A stretch of 64,000 nucleotides of DNA from positions 62,001 to 126,000 of the forward strand of contig CAVPTA010000014.1 in the NCBI GenBank assembly GCA_963708645.1. The letters are read 5' to 3'. The notes beneath the pieces are model-generated. The model was not told where the DNA came from. It searched no databases and worked only from the letters and a program-made list of their open reading frames with translations. The translations under genes and the position numbers were made by a program. Origin of the DNA: RYN-133 sp963708645 (GTDB lineage: Bacteria > Actinomycetota > Actinomycetes > Mycobacteriales > Jatrophihabitantaceae). Below are positions 9,767 through 18,626 of the stretch, piece after piece; position 1 is the first letter of the stretch, and the number at the start of each line of letters is the position of its first letter.

Positions 9767-12196
9767 CTACTGGAACGCCACGATGCGGCCGAAGCGATCG
9801 CCGGCGAGCGCGATCGAGTCGGAGGAAGCGGCGACCGAATAGAGCGGCGCCGCATCGTCAGTGCGGCTGGCCTGCCAGGTCGATCCGGTCCAGTTGTAGC
9901 CGTCGCCGGAACCGCCGACGGCAAGGCAGAACTTCGACGTCGAGCACGAGACCGCGTTGAGCTGCCCGCCGCCGGTGAGGTTGCTGCTCGAGGTCCAGCT
10001 GTTGCCGTTCCAGCGGTAGGCGTATCCCCCGCTGCCGACCGCGACGCAGAATGTGGAACTCGAGCACGACAGCGCCCGAAGCACGTCCTCATTCGCGGCG
10101 GCGCCGGTCGGGGCGACTGCAACCGGTGTCGCGCCGCCCGTCATGACGAACGCGTCGCCGTCCTCGGTCACGATCATGCAGTGGGCCGTGTCAGGGCACG
10201 AGATCGCGACGATCGAGTCGCCCGAAGAGATCGGGACGGTGATGGGCGTGGTGTCCCAGCCGTTCGTCGAATCCCAGTGATACGCGGCGTCGCTCGAGGC
10301 CGCGTAACACGAGCCGGCCGTGTCGCAGGTGAGCGCGACGAGGAATACGAGACCGGAGGATTGGACGGCCGATAGGGCGCCGGCCGTGTCGGTGACGTAC
10401 TTGCCGCCGAACGTGGCAGCCATGCAGAAATCGCCGCTGGCGCACGCCGTCGAGACGAGGCTGTCGCCGGCGAGCCCGAGATCGACCGGCGGCGCCCACG
10501 TGCCGGCGCTCTCGACCGTCACGAATCCGCCGTCGCTCGCCAGGCAGTCGCTCGGGTCGCCGCAGGCCAATGAAGTGATGCCGAGGTGCTCGTCGACGAT
10601 CTTCGTCGGCGCGCTCCAGGTGCTCGTGCCGATCGTGTAGGTCGAGGTCGTCGAATTCCGGTTGCTCGTGAAGCAGTAGGACGGACCGCACGAGATCGCA
10701 TAGATGTTCGTGCCTGCACCTGTCGGCGTAGCGCTACTCCACGGGCCGGTCGTGCTGAGCGTGTAGACGTTGCCGCCGTTGTCGACCGCACGGCACACGG
10801 CGCTCGACTGCGAGCACGACACGCTCGAGATTTGAAAGCCGGTCGCGACAGGGCTTGCCGTGCCCCACGAATTGGCTTTGAGATGGAACGCGCGTGCGTT
10901 GCCGTTGCTGTCGGAGTCGGTGAGCACGCATTGGAAGCCGTTGTTGTCGAAGCACGACAGCGCGCTGGGAAACCCGTGGTCGGTGAACTGGACGGCCGAC
11001 CAAGCGTCCGGTGCGTCGCCCGGGTCGTGGACGAACGTTCGGGCGTGATTGTTGCCGTCAACAGTCGCGCACGACGCGGACGTACCGTCCGTCGCGCCTT
11101 CACACGACAAGAGGGTGGGGTCGACGGGGTTTGTGGGATACGGGGTGGTCCTGGTGATCAGCGTGCCGTCAAGTGCGCGAAGGTTCGACCAGCTGGTGCC
11201 GTTCCACAGCGTGTAGTCGCTGAAGCTGTCGAGTGCCAGACAGAAGGTTGTGCTCGTGCACGACACCTCCTTGAGCGGGCCACCGAGATACATGGTCTTC
11301 GATGCTGACTGCTTCCAGCTCGTCCCGTTGTAGGTGCTGGCGCGCCCGGCGTCGTCGACGGCCGCGCAGAACGTGTCGGTGGCGCACGACAGGTCGTCGA
11401 TCGTGTTGCCCGGCGAGATCGGGTTGCCGGCGTTCGTCCATGGCTGCGTCGGGCCGGACCGCGTGAGCAGGTTGTTGAACGAGTCGATCGCGTAGCACTT
11501 CTGATCCGGACACGACAGGACGGCGGGGGCACCTTCAGACGCGTCGATCGTGGCCGGGGTCTGCCACCACCTGCGGTAGCTGAATGCGCCGGTCTTCGTT
11601 GCGGTGCCGCCCGGCGAGGTGACCGAGATGTCGACTGCCCCTGGCGCGTTCTTCGGGCTCGTGAACTCGAGGTGGTTCGCGTCGAGCTCGGTGACGCCGG
11701 TCATCGTCTTGTTCGCGAACTTGACGCTCATGCCGGTGCGGAAGTTGGTTCCGGTGACGGTGAGATCGGAACCGCCGGTGTCAGGTCCCCAAGCCACGCG
11801 AGTGCCGCCGGACGATCTCGTGACGGACGTGATCGTGGGCCTGGCGATGTAGGTGAAGCCGTCCGCGGCGTTCGACGCGGATGTGCCGTGCGTGGTGACG
11901 ATGTGGACGTTCACGCGTCCGGCCGATCCTCGCGGCGCAGTCGCGGTGACCTTGGTCGACGAGACGACCGTGATGCTCGTCGCCGCTGTCGTGCCGAAGG
12001 TGACCCTCGATCTGGTCAGGCCCGAGAACCCGCTGCCGGTGATCGTCACGCGAGTGCCGCCGGCCGCGGGCCCGGTTCGTGGCGCGACAGCGACGACCTT
12101 CGGTGGTGTCGTCGACGCTGCCGGCGTCGCAACCACGACGCCCATCAACACGGGCGCGGTGACAAGGACGAGGGATGCGGGTGCGCGACGGAGCAT
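9767..12196 (-). CDS. secreted protein with two IPT/TIG domains and 13 Cys-paired repeats
   Basis: 809 aa from ATG 12196, behind GGAGG. A signal peptide covers about residues 1-28. Two IPT/TIG immunoglobulin-like domains follow (about 32-117 and 119-207). From residue 229 onward a 39-52-residue unit repeats 13 times. Each unit carries a Cys-x4-10-Cys pair (for example LSCPDQKCYAIDSF, VSCTSTTFCLALDSF, LSCSSSTFCVAVGSGG) and often a Trp in NGTSW or NGNSW. A 14th unit at the C-terminus (SSDSIALAGDRFGRIVAF) lacks Cys. The pattern predicts beta-propeller blades, each closed by a disulfide. The function is not known; cell-surface adhesion or glycan binding is possible. The mature protein is almost certainly extracellular. 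Confidence 0.8.
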   Translation of the reverse strand: MLRRAPASLVLVTAPVLMGVVVATPAASTTPPKVVAVAPRTGPAAGGTRVTITGSGFSGLTRSRVTFGTTAATSITVVSSTKVTATAPRGSAGRVNVHIVTTHGTSASNAADGFTYIARPTITSVTRSSGGTRVAWGPDTGGSDLTVTGTNFRTGMSVKFANKTMTGVTELDANHLEFTSPKNAPGAVDISVTSPGGTATKTGAFSYRRWWQTPATIDASEGAPAVLSCPDQKCYAIDSFNNLLTRSGPTQPWTNAGNPISPGNTIDDLSCATDTFCAAVDDAGRASTYNGTSWKQSASKTMYLGGPLKEVSCTSTTFCLALDSFSDYTLWNGTSWSNLRALDGTLITRTTPYPTNPVDPTLLSCEGATDGTSASCATVDGNNHARTFVHDPGDAPDAWSAVQFTDHGFPSALSCFDNNGFQCVLTDSDSNGNARAFHLKANSWGTASPVATGFQISSVSCSQSSAVCRAVDNGGNVYTLSTTGPWSSATPTGAGTNIYAISCGPSYCFTSNRNSTTSTYTIGTSTWSAPTKIVDEHLGITSLACGDPSDCLASDGGFVTVESAGTWAPPVDLGLAGDSLVSTACASGDFCMAATFGGKYVTDTAGALSAVQSSGLVFLVALTCDTAGSCYAASSDAAYHWDSTNGWDTTPITVPISSGDSIVAISCPDTAHCMIVTEDGDAFVMTGGATPVAVAPTGAAANEDVLRALSCSSSTFCVAVGSGGYAYRWNGNSWTSSSNLTGGGQLNAVSCSTSKFCLAVGGSGDGYNWTGSTWQASRTDDAAPLYSVAASSDSIALAGDRFGRIVAFQ

Positions 12197-12386
12197 GGCG
12201 GGGTCCTCCAAGGGGCAAATGCCGTGCGTGACGACATCATGCGCAACATAGGCGCTGCGAGCCCGAGACCCCAAGATCATTCACTCGGCGATTTGCAAGG
12301 TCACCCCCACGAGCCGGCTCCGTTCGACGTATCCGACGACGTAACCGGCGAGATCGACCCGGCGCTCATTCTGCGCCGCGCCTCAC

Positions 12387-12416
12387 CCGAACGCCGGAGT
12401 TGAACCCGGCGTTTGG
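12387..12416 (-). terminator. hairpin terminator downstream of osmC
   Basis: An 11-bp stem (CCGAACGCCGG with CCGGCGTTTGG, one G.T pair) around an 8-base loop, 11 bp past the osmC stop. There is no strong T-run, as is common in actinobacterial terminators. Confidence 0.55.
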
Positions 12417-12426
12417 TTGAGCCTGC

Positions 12427-12868
12427 TCAGGTGTTCAGAGCAGCGTCGAGACTGATGTCGACGCCGGCGAGGGCCTTGCTGATCGGGCACCCGGCCTTCG
12501 CGTCCTGCGCGGCCTTCTCGAAGCCTTCGGCGTCGAGTCCGTCGACCGTGCCGCGGACCGTGATCTTGATGCCGGTCAGCTTGAAACCGCCGGCCGGGTC
12601 GGAGCCGAGCGAGACGTCTGCCTGCACGTCCAGCGACTGCGGGGTGCCGCCAGCGTTGGCGACGAGCGAGGACAGTTGCATCGCGTAGCAGGACGAGTGC
12701 GCGGCAGCGATCAGTTCCTCGGGGCTCGTGGTGCCATCTGCGTTGTCGGCAGCACGCTTCGGGAACGAGACCTCGTAGTTCCCGACACCTGAACTCGTCA
12801 GCTCGACCCGGCCCGAGCCTTCCTGCAGGCTGCCGTGTCCAAGCGGTGCGTGCGGTGCGAGTGGGCAC
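12427..12868 (-). CDS. OsmC-family peroxiredoxin (one frame step)
   Basis: About 147 aa. Both peroxidatic cysteines are present: the first in AAAHSSCYAMQLSSLVANAG, the second in AKAGCPISKALAGVD. The GTG start at 12868 follows AAGGAG by 6 bases. The frame steps near 12,830, where TGGACACGGCAGC should read TGG ACA GGC AGC, a one-base gain. Beyond it the protein reads VELTSSGVGNYEVSFPKRA. The enzyme reduces organic hydroperoxides. A hairpin follows the gene. Confidence 0.87.
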
Positions 12869-12906
12869 AGTGCTCTCCTTTCGTCGGCGGGTATCCGTTT
12901 TCGAGC

Positions 12907-13668
12907 CTACGCACGCTCGGAATGGCGCACTTCGGCGATCGAGTTGCCGCCGTCGACGACGATCACCTGACCGGTCACGTAGGACGCCTGGGGCGAGGCG
13001 AGGAATTCGATGACGGCAGCCGACCTCGTCGGCAGTTCCGGGCCGGCGCATCGGCGTCGCGGCACCGGCGGCCAGTTCGTGCGCGGGTGACGTCTCGGTC
13101 TCGATCCAGCCGGGCGCGACCGCGTTGACCGTGATCGCGTGCGGCGCGAGATCGAGCGCGACCGAGCGCGTCAGGCCCGACCAGCGCGGCCTTCGCCGCG
13201 TGGTAGGCGACGTCGTCGCCGAAGGCCATGACCGGTCCGGACACCGAGTGACCGTGACGATCCGTCCGTAGCCCCGTTCGATCATGTGCGGAACCGCGGC
13301 GCGCGTCACGTGAACGCGGTGTCGAGGTTGCGGGCGACCGACGCGTGCCACTGCTCGTCGGTGATCGACGTGATCGACGCGGCCGCGTCCGGATCGCTGA
13401 TCGGCGTCATGCCGGCGTTGTTCACGAGGACGTCGACGCCGCCGAACCGCTCGACCGCCGTCGCGACGACCCGTTCGGCGTCGGCACGGCAGCGGTGAGG
13501 TCGCCCGTCAGCCCATGCGACGTCGTCACCGAGTGCCGCGGCGCGCTCGCGGATGCGTTCGGTCGTCGACGTGATCACGAGGCTCAGGCCGGCCGCGTGC
13601 AGTCGACGCGCGGTCGCGAAGCCGATCCCGGACGGGCTGCCCGCACCGGTGACGATCGCGACCGTCAT
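12907..13668 (-). CDS. short-chain dehydrogenase/reductase (several frame steps)
   Basis: About 253 aa when pieced together. The NAD(P) motif is VAIVTGAGSPSGIGFATARR; next are DVLVNNAGMTPISDPDA, a catalytic Tyr/Lys in DVAYHAAKAALVG, HAITVNAVAPGWIETE, and a C-terminus YVTGQVIVVDGGNSIAEV before TAG at 12907. At least four frame changes occur, near 13,500, 13,320, 13,230-13,190 and 13,030. Unlike most genes here they include one-base losses (13,320: TTCAC for TTCCAC). The start overlaps the Gfo/Idh stop (ATGA, 13665-13668). The substrate is unknown. Confidence 0.75.
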
Positions 13669-14625
13669 GCGCGCGCTGCCGCGGCGATCAGATCGAGCGC
13701 GCGGGCGTTGCCGAAGCGAGTCAGTCGCAGCGAGATGGCGAGGCTGCTCCTCGCCCGCGAATCACGGCCTGGATGTGCTCGATGCCGTACTGGAATGCCG
13801 GCCGCGGGTCGGCCGTCCACTCCTGCGACCGGGCCGCCGTCGACCCACAACGTCGACGGTGCTGTCCGGACGCGGATGGAACGGGTTGACGATGCGCAAC
13901 TCGCCGCCGATCGCCGATGACGCGCGTGTACGTCGACGGCGCACCGCGCATCCCGGCCGAGAGCACCAGCCGCTGCTCGCCGGGAAAGTCGAGGACGGCG
14001 GCGATCTCGGCGTCGACCCCGTGCTCGACGAACGCGCGCGCTGCGACGTCTGTCGGTTCGGCACCGAACAGCAGCCGACCCAGCCGAACGCAGTAGCACC
14101 CGACGTCGCGCAGCGCTCCGCCGCCGAGCGCCGGCTGCCAGCGGATGTTGCCGGTTCGGCGAGCGGTGAAGTGGAACTCGGACTGATGATCTCGCGGACC
14201 CGGCCCAGCCGCGCGAGCTGGTTGCGCAGCAGTTCGGTCTGCGGGATGGAACGGGAAGACGAACGCCTCCCACAACAACGCGCCGGCCGGGACGGCGGCG
14301 AGCAGGCGTCCGGTGTCGGTCGTGTCGACGCCCAGCGGCTTCTCGCACAGCACGGCACGCCCGGTGGTCACCGCGCTTGATCGCCCACGTGGTGTGCTCG
14401 TGGTTCGGCAGCGCGATGTAGATCGCGTCGACGTCGTCGGCAGCCAATCGCCGCGTCGTAGTCGGCGACGCGCTCGACCTCGTTCGCGTCGGCCCAGTCG
14501 CGCGCGCGATCAGGGGTCCTGCTGCCGACCACGACCGCCCGGCCACCCGCGGCGCGCATCGCCGGCAGGAACGACTTGGCCGCGATGTTGGCGGTGCCCA
14601 GCACTGCCCACCGCGTCGTGCTCAT
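13665..14625 (-). CDS. Gfo/Idh/MocA-family oxidoreductase (many frame steps)
   Basis: About 320 codons. The N-terminal Rossmann segment reads TTRWAVLGTANIAAKSFLPA, then DAIYIALPNHEHTTWAIK, AVLCEKPLGVDTTDTGRLLA with the family Lys-Pro, LWEAFVFPFHP, TGNIRWQPALGGGALRDVGC, and the end FGNARALDLIAAAARA. About seven frame steps are needed, nearly all equal to one-base gains; this is the densest cluster in the window. It is co-transcribed with the SDR through a 4-bp overlap, a pairing seen in sugar or cyclitol metabolism. It is divergent from the MetE-like gene, with a 34-bp gap. Confidence 0.75.
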
Positions 14626-14659
14626 GATGCGTGTCTACCGCACGGGGCATAGTGGACGA

Positions 14660-15781
14660 ATGACGACCGCACGCACTCCTCCCCCGTTCCGCGCCGACCA
14701 CGTCGGCAGCCTGCTGCGGCCGAAGAACCTGCTGCAGGCTCGCGAGGATCACGCGGCGGGACGACTGTCGCTCGAGGAGCTGCGCGCCGTCGAGGACGAC
14801 GCGATCCGCGACGTCGTGCGGATGCAGGAGGACATCGGCCTGCAGGCCGCGACCGACGGCGAGTTCCGCCGCACGTCCTGGCACATGGACTTCATCTACC
14901 AGCTCGACGGCATCAGCAAGACCGACGAGAAGATCGAGGTGCACTTCCGCAACGCCGACGGCGATCTCGACTTCACCTCGGCCGCGCTCAAGGTCGACGC
15001 CAAGGTCGACATCGGCGAGCCGATCTTCGGTGCGGACTTCCAGTTCCTGCAGTCGGTCGTGAGCACAGCCGTCCCGAAGCTGACCATCCCGTCGCCGAGC
15101 ATGGTGCATTACCGCGGCGGTGCGGCGGCGATCGACAAGTCGGTCTACCCGGACGAGGACGAGTTCTGGTCAGACCTGTCGGCCGCGTACGCGAAGCAGG
15201 TTGCCGGGATCGCCGCGCTCGGCGGCACCTACCTGCAGCTCGACGACACATCGCTGGCCTATCTCAACGACCCGGCCCAGCGCGAGTTGCTGACCTCGCA
15301 GGGACGCGACGCCGAGCATCAGCACGAGCGCTACATCCGCCAGATCAACTCCGCGATCGCCGGCCGTCCCGACTCGCTGCACGTCACCACGCACATGTGC
15401 CGCGGCAACTACCGCTCGTCCTGGGCGGCCGAGGGTGGCTACGACTTCGTTGCCGAGGCGCTGTTCGGGCAGCTCGACGTCGACGGGTTCTTCCTCGAGT
15501 ACGACGACGCCCGCTCGGGCGACTTCTCGCCGTTGCGCTTCGTCCCGCCGGGCAAGTTCGTCGTGCTCGGCCTCATCACCACCAAGCGTCCCGAACTCGA
15601 GTCGAAGGACGACCTGAAGCGGCGCGTCGACGAGGCAGCCAAGTACGTGCCGCTCGAGCAGCTGTGCCTCTCACCGCAGTGCGGGTTCTCGTCGACCGTC
15701 GAGGGCAACGCGCTCACCCGCGACGAGCAGATCGCGAAGCTGCGGCTGGTCGTCGAGACCGCTGCGGAGATCTGGGGTTAG
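14660..15781 (+). CDS. cobalamin-independent methionine synthase-like protein (MetE C-terminal domain family)
   Basis: 373 aa from ATG 14660. It is a stand-alone catalytic (C-terminal) MetE domain: FRADHVGSLLRPKNLLQARE at the start, ATDGEFRRTSWHMDF, YLQLDDTSLAYL, the zinc ligands in VTTHMCRGNYRSS, and the last ligand Cys in LCLSPQCGFSSTVEGN. The N-terminal folate-binding half of full MetE is absent, as in the YxjG/YxjH group. These may use other methyl donors, so methionine synthesis is not certain. The TAG overlaps the TAA of the convergent LLM gene (TTAG, 15778-15781). Confidence 0.85.
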   Translation: MTTARTPPPFRADHVGSLLRPKNLLQAREDHAAGRLSLEELRAVEDDAIRDVVRMQEDIGLQAATDGEFRRTSWHMDFIYQLDGISKTDEKIEVHFRNADGDLDFTSAALKVDAKVDIGEPIFGADFQFLQSVVSTAVPKLTIPSPSMVHYRGGAAAIDKSVYPDEDEFWSDLSAAYAKQVAGIAALGGTYLQLDDTSLAYLNDPAQRELLTSQGRDAEHQHERYIRQINSAIAGRPDSLHVTTHMCRGNYRSSWAAEGGYDFVAEALFGQLDVDGFFLEYDDARSGDFSPLRFVPPGKFVVLGLITTKRPELESKDDLKRRVDEAAKYVPLEQLCLSPQCGFSSTVEGNALTRDEQIAKLRLVVETAAEIWG

Positions 15782-16650
15782 AGCTTCGCCGCCTCGGGGA
15801 TGATCTTCTCGCCGAAAAGCTCGACCAGCTTGACCGGTTCGTCACCGGCCGCACGTGTGTGCACATGCTGCACGCCGATCCCGGCCAGGCGCTGCAGTTC
15901 GGTGAGCACCTCGTCGGCCTGCTCGCCGTTGGGGCCGAGTTCGAGCGGCATCATCACGGTCTTCTCGATGTCGTCGTAGTTACGGCCGACGTCGCTGCAG
16001 TGCTGACGCAGGACGTCGAGCTTGTGCTCGAGCTCGGGACCGCCGAACAGATTGCAGGCATCGGCGTACTGGGCGACCAGGCGCAAGGTCTTCTTCTCGC
16101 CGCCGCCGCCGATCAGGATGCGCGGGTGCGGGCGCTGCAGGGACTGCGGGACGTTCATAGTGCGGCCGAGGTGATAGTGCTTGCCCTCGTAGGCGCCGTC
16201 GTCATCGCTCCACATCTGCAGCGAGATCTGCAGTGCCTCTTCAAGTCGCTCGAACCGCTCGGCGGTGGGCGGGAACGGCAGGCCGAGCCCGTGCGATTCC
16301 TCGTCGTTCCACGCCGCACCGATGCCGAGCCAGGCGCGGCCACCGGAGAGCACGTCGAGCGTCGTCACGCATTTGGCGAGCAGGCCGGGCTCGCGGTAGA
16401 CGACGGCGGTGACCCAGGCGAGCAGGTCGATGCGCTTGGTGACGGCTGCGAGGTACCCGAGCGTCGTGTACGCCTCGAGCATGTCGTCTTCGATAGGCCC
16501 GACCGGACGGATCTGCCAGACGTGGTCCATCACCGACAGCTTGCTGAAGCCGGCGTCTTCGACTGCGACTGCGAGCGCGCGCAGATCGGACGCCATGGTC
16601 GTGGGCCCGCCGGGCCAGGTGAAGTTCGGGACGTGGATGCCTAGTTCCAT
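15778..16650 (-). CDS. LLM-class F420-dependent oxidoreductase
   Basis: 290 aa from ATG 16650, intact. MELGIHVPNFTWPGG starts the TIM barrel. The typical KLSVMDHVWQIRPVG and YLAAVTKRIDLLAWVTAVVY follow, then VTTLDVLSGGRAWLGIGAAW and RPHPRILIGGGGEKKTLRLV. The last motif is common in probable F420-dependent members annotated near MetE-like and steroid genes. It is convergent with, and overlaps by 4 bp, the MetE-like gene. The substrate is unknown. Confidence 0.85.
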   Translation of the reverse strand: MELGIHVPNFTWPGGPTTMASDLRALAVAVEDAGFSKLSVMDHVWQIRPVGPIEDDMLEAYTTLGYLAAVTKRIDLLAWVTAVVYREPGLLAKCVTTLDVLSGGRAWLGIGAAWNDEESHGLGLPFPPTAERFERLEEALQISLQMWSDDDGAYEGKHYHLGRTMNVPQSLQRPHPRILIGGGGEKKTLRLVAQYADACNLFGGPELEHKLDVLRQHCSDVGRNYDDIEKTVMMPLELGPNGEQADEVLTELQRLAGIGVQHVHTRAAGDEPVKLVELFGEKIIPEAAKL

Positions 16651-16714
16651 GATCTCGACGCTAGTACGGGCTTGGTAGTGGCGACACGGTGAATTCACTA
16701 ACGTGCCGAGTATG

Positions 16715-16746
16715 ACGAGAATCCCTATATATTTATGCGGATTCTC
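16715..16746 (+). promoter_or_regulatory. conserved dyad upstream of DUF222 gene 1
   Basis: ACGAGAAT, 14 bases, then GCGGATTCTC; GAGAAT and ATTCTC form the arms. The same bipartite sequence with the same 14-base spacer precedes the second DUF222 gene at 51096-51127, although the spacer sequences differ. It ends 35 bp before a TAGAAT -10 box. Confidence 0.65.
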
Positions 16747-16781
16747 TGTACACAAGTCTGGTATTTCTTCCTCGGAAGAGA

Positions 16782-16787
16782 TAGAAT
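16782..16787 (+). promoter_or_regulatory. -10 box of DUF222 gene 1 (leaderless start)
   Basis: TAGAAT ends 7 bp before the GTG at 16795, which would put transcription start at the start codon. This favours the GTG over the in-frame ATG at 16735. Confidence 0.45.
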
Positions 16788-16794
16788 CGAACAC

Positions 16795-18030
16795 GTGAGC
16801 AGCTCGCAGTTGACCGGCACCGCGGTGCTCGATCGGATGCGCGAGCTGGAGGTTCGCAAGCAGGCCATCGAGGTCGAGCAACTGGCGTTGATCGCGCAGA
16901 TCGAGGCGGAGGGGCTGGCCTTCGAGCTGGGCGCGAAGAACACCACCGTGCTGTTGCGGGATGTGTTGCGGATCGGCGCTCGTGATGCGGCGGGACGGGT
17001 GAAGTTAGCGGCGGCGGTGACGCCGCGGCGCACGCTGACCGGCGAGCTGGTCGAACCGGCGCATCCGCAGACCGCGCAAGCACTCGCCGAGGGTGCGATC
17101 TCGACCCGGGCCGCGGCCACCGTCGTAGCGATGACCGACAAGATCGACGACCTGCTCGCCGACCAGTCCGCAGCGCTGTATGAGACGGCGCTGCTCGACT
17201 TCGCCCGCGAGCACGACCCCGACCTACTCGGCCGCTTCGCCAATGGCCTCTACGCCCGCGTCGATCAGGACGGCGCGTTTCGTGACATCGAGACCGCCCA
17301 CCGGCGCCGCACCCTGACCCTGCGCCGGCGTTCGGACGGATCAGGCACCGTCGCCGGCGAGCTCACGTGTGAGGCTGCGGAATACCTCGAGACCCTCCTC
17401 GACACCCTGGCCAAGCCGCACACCGACCCGGACGGTCAACGCGATCCCCGCACCCCTGGCCAGCGGCGTCACGACGCCCTGCTCGAAGCACTGAAACTGC
17501 TCTACGCCTCCGGCGAGCTGCCCACCGCCAACGGCTGCGCCACCACGCTGGTGCTGACCGCGACCGTGGACGATTACGCGGCGGGCACCGGCGTTGCGCA
17601 GACATCGCATGGCTACACGGTCCCGGTCGCCGTCGCCGACCGGTGGCTCGACCCGAAAGCCAAAGCCATCCTCGTGTTGCTGTCGAAAACGAAAGCGATC
17701 ACCGCCTACTCCGACCAGCAACGCCTGTTCACCGAACAACAACGACTAGCCATGTTCGCCCGAGACAAAGGCTGCAGCTATCCCGGCTGTGACGCGCCCT
17801 TGTCATGGACACAGGCACATCACGTCACGGATTACGCCATCACCCGAAGAACCTGCGTCGATGACGGCACCCTCGTCTGCACCGCCAACCACGCCCTGTT
17901 CGAACAAATGGGCTGGAACTCGATCATGATCGACGAACTGCCGCACTGGGTGCCGCCTGCCTGGGTCGATCCGAGGCAGAAGCCGCGACGCAACCGCATG
18001 CACGACCGGCCCGAACTCATCCCTGGCTGA
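16795..18030 (+). CDS. DUF222 (13E12 repeat family) protein with HNH nuclease domain
   Basis: 411 aa from GTG 16795. The DUF222 helical domain (VLDRMRELEVRKQAIEVEQL through ARDAAGRVKLAAAVTPRRT) covers about residues 10-300. A C-terminal HNH domain follows: GCSYPGCDAPLSWTQAHHVT with two Cys and His-His, then LVCTANHALFEQMGW supplying the Asn and last His. These are multicopy in actinobacteria, and several mycobacterial members are DNA-damage inducible. A half LexA-like TCGAAC lies at the start codon but the other half is missing. A conserved dyad lies upstream. The role is unknown. Confidence 0.88.
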   Translation: MSSSQLTGTAVLDRMRELEVRKQAIEVEQLALIAQIEAEGLAFELGAKNTTVLLRDVLRIGARDAAGRVKLAAAVTPRRTLTGELVEPAHPQTAQALAEGAISTRAAATVVAMTDKIDDLLADQSAALYETALLDFAREHDPDLLGRFANGLYARVDQDGAFRDIETAHRRRTLTLRRRSDGSGTVAGELTCEAAEYLETLLDTLAKPHTDPDGQRDPRTPGQRRHDALLEALKLLYASGELPTANGCATTLVLTATVDDYAAGTGVAQTSHGYTVPVAVADRWLDPKAKAILVLLSKTKAITAYSDQQRLFTEQQRLAMFARDKGCSYPGCDAPLSWTQAHHVTDYAITRRTCVDDGTLVCTANHALFEQMGWNSIMIDELPHWVPPAWVDPRQKPRRNRMHDRPELIPG

Positions 18031-18077
18031 AGCATGCCTTCCCGCCCAACCGCACGTTCCAGCGAGGACTCACCGCT

Positions 18078-18094
18078 TCGGGACTTCGTCCCGA
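18078..18094 (+). terminator. hairpin downstream of DUF222 gene 1
   Basis: TCGGGAC-TTC-GTCCCGA, a perfect 7-bp stem with a 3-base loop, 48 bp after the DUF222 stop, in the gap before the convergent DUF3237 gene. There is no T-run. Confidence 0.45.
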
Positions 18095-18209
18095 CCGGAC
18101 CGAACAACGCAACTCGACCCCCGCGTTACCCTCGTCGCTCCCGTCTTTGTTCTTGTTTCTTACGCCCCAGCGTGGTGCTGGAAATGGCTGGGGTCCGAGG
18201 TAGTTAACT

Positions 18210-18626
18210 TCAGCGCAGCTCGTAGAACTCGTAAACGAGTTCCGAGTTGTTTCGGATTCCCTTGCCCGCGGCCTGGATCGTGTTCAGCCAAGCGAGCTCG
18301 GGATCGTCCGTCTCGAAGATCGGGGTGATGAGGACCGGGGCGCCCGTGGCCGGCAACGCGGCTGCCTTGCCGCGGTACATGATCGTCAGCGCATGACCAG
18401 TCGGCGTCGCCAGCAGCAGACGGGCGTCGACGCTCACGCTCCCGTCGCCGTGCAGCGTCAGCCAGTCACTGGACGTGCCGGCCTGGCTTGCCCGCAGGCG
18501 GTCGCCGCTGAACTCGCAGCTGGAAGCCTCTCCGACCAACCGCGATCCGGCGGGGATGCCGTCGATCCTGGTGTGCCGCGAGATCGTGATGTGCAGGGTT
18601 CCGAGTGGGACGAGATCGATGCTCAC
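18210..18626 (-). CDS. DUF3237 (UPF0311) family protein
   Basis: 138 aa, close to the usual ~150. Features are PLGTLHITISRHTRIDGIPA, a central SDWLTLHGDGSVSVDARLLL, and the family C-terminus ETDDPELAWLNTIQAAGKGI followed by YEFYELR. It is predicted to be a small cytoplasmic beta-barrel of unknown function. Its ATG overlaps the GH18 stop (ATGA, 18623-18626), so it is coupled to a secreted glycosidase, which is an unusual pairing. Confidence 0.8.
   Translation of the reverse strand: MSIDLVPLGTLHITISRHTRIDGIPAGSRLVGEASSCEFSGDRLRASQAGTSSDWLTLHGDGSVSVDARLLLATPTGHALTIMYRGKAAALPATGAPVLITPIFETDDPELAWLNTIQAAGKGIRNNSELVYEFYELR

Noticed and set aside
8419..10122. 567-aa version of the GAF regulator starting at 10122
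   Set aside because: It would overlap the Cys-repeat protein by 350 bp, and the extra N-terminus is low-complexity frame shadow.
12907..14625. SDR and Gfo/Idh as true pseudogenes
   Set aside because: All catalytic motifs survive, the genes still overlap by ATGA, and the breaks are one-base steps like those in essential genes here. Assembly error is more likely.
16790..16805. LexA/SOS box at the DUF222 gene 1 start
   Set aside because: TCGAAC is present, but the second half GTTCGA is not, so only a half-site is visible.
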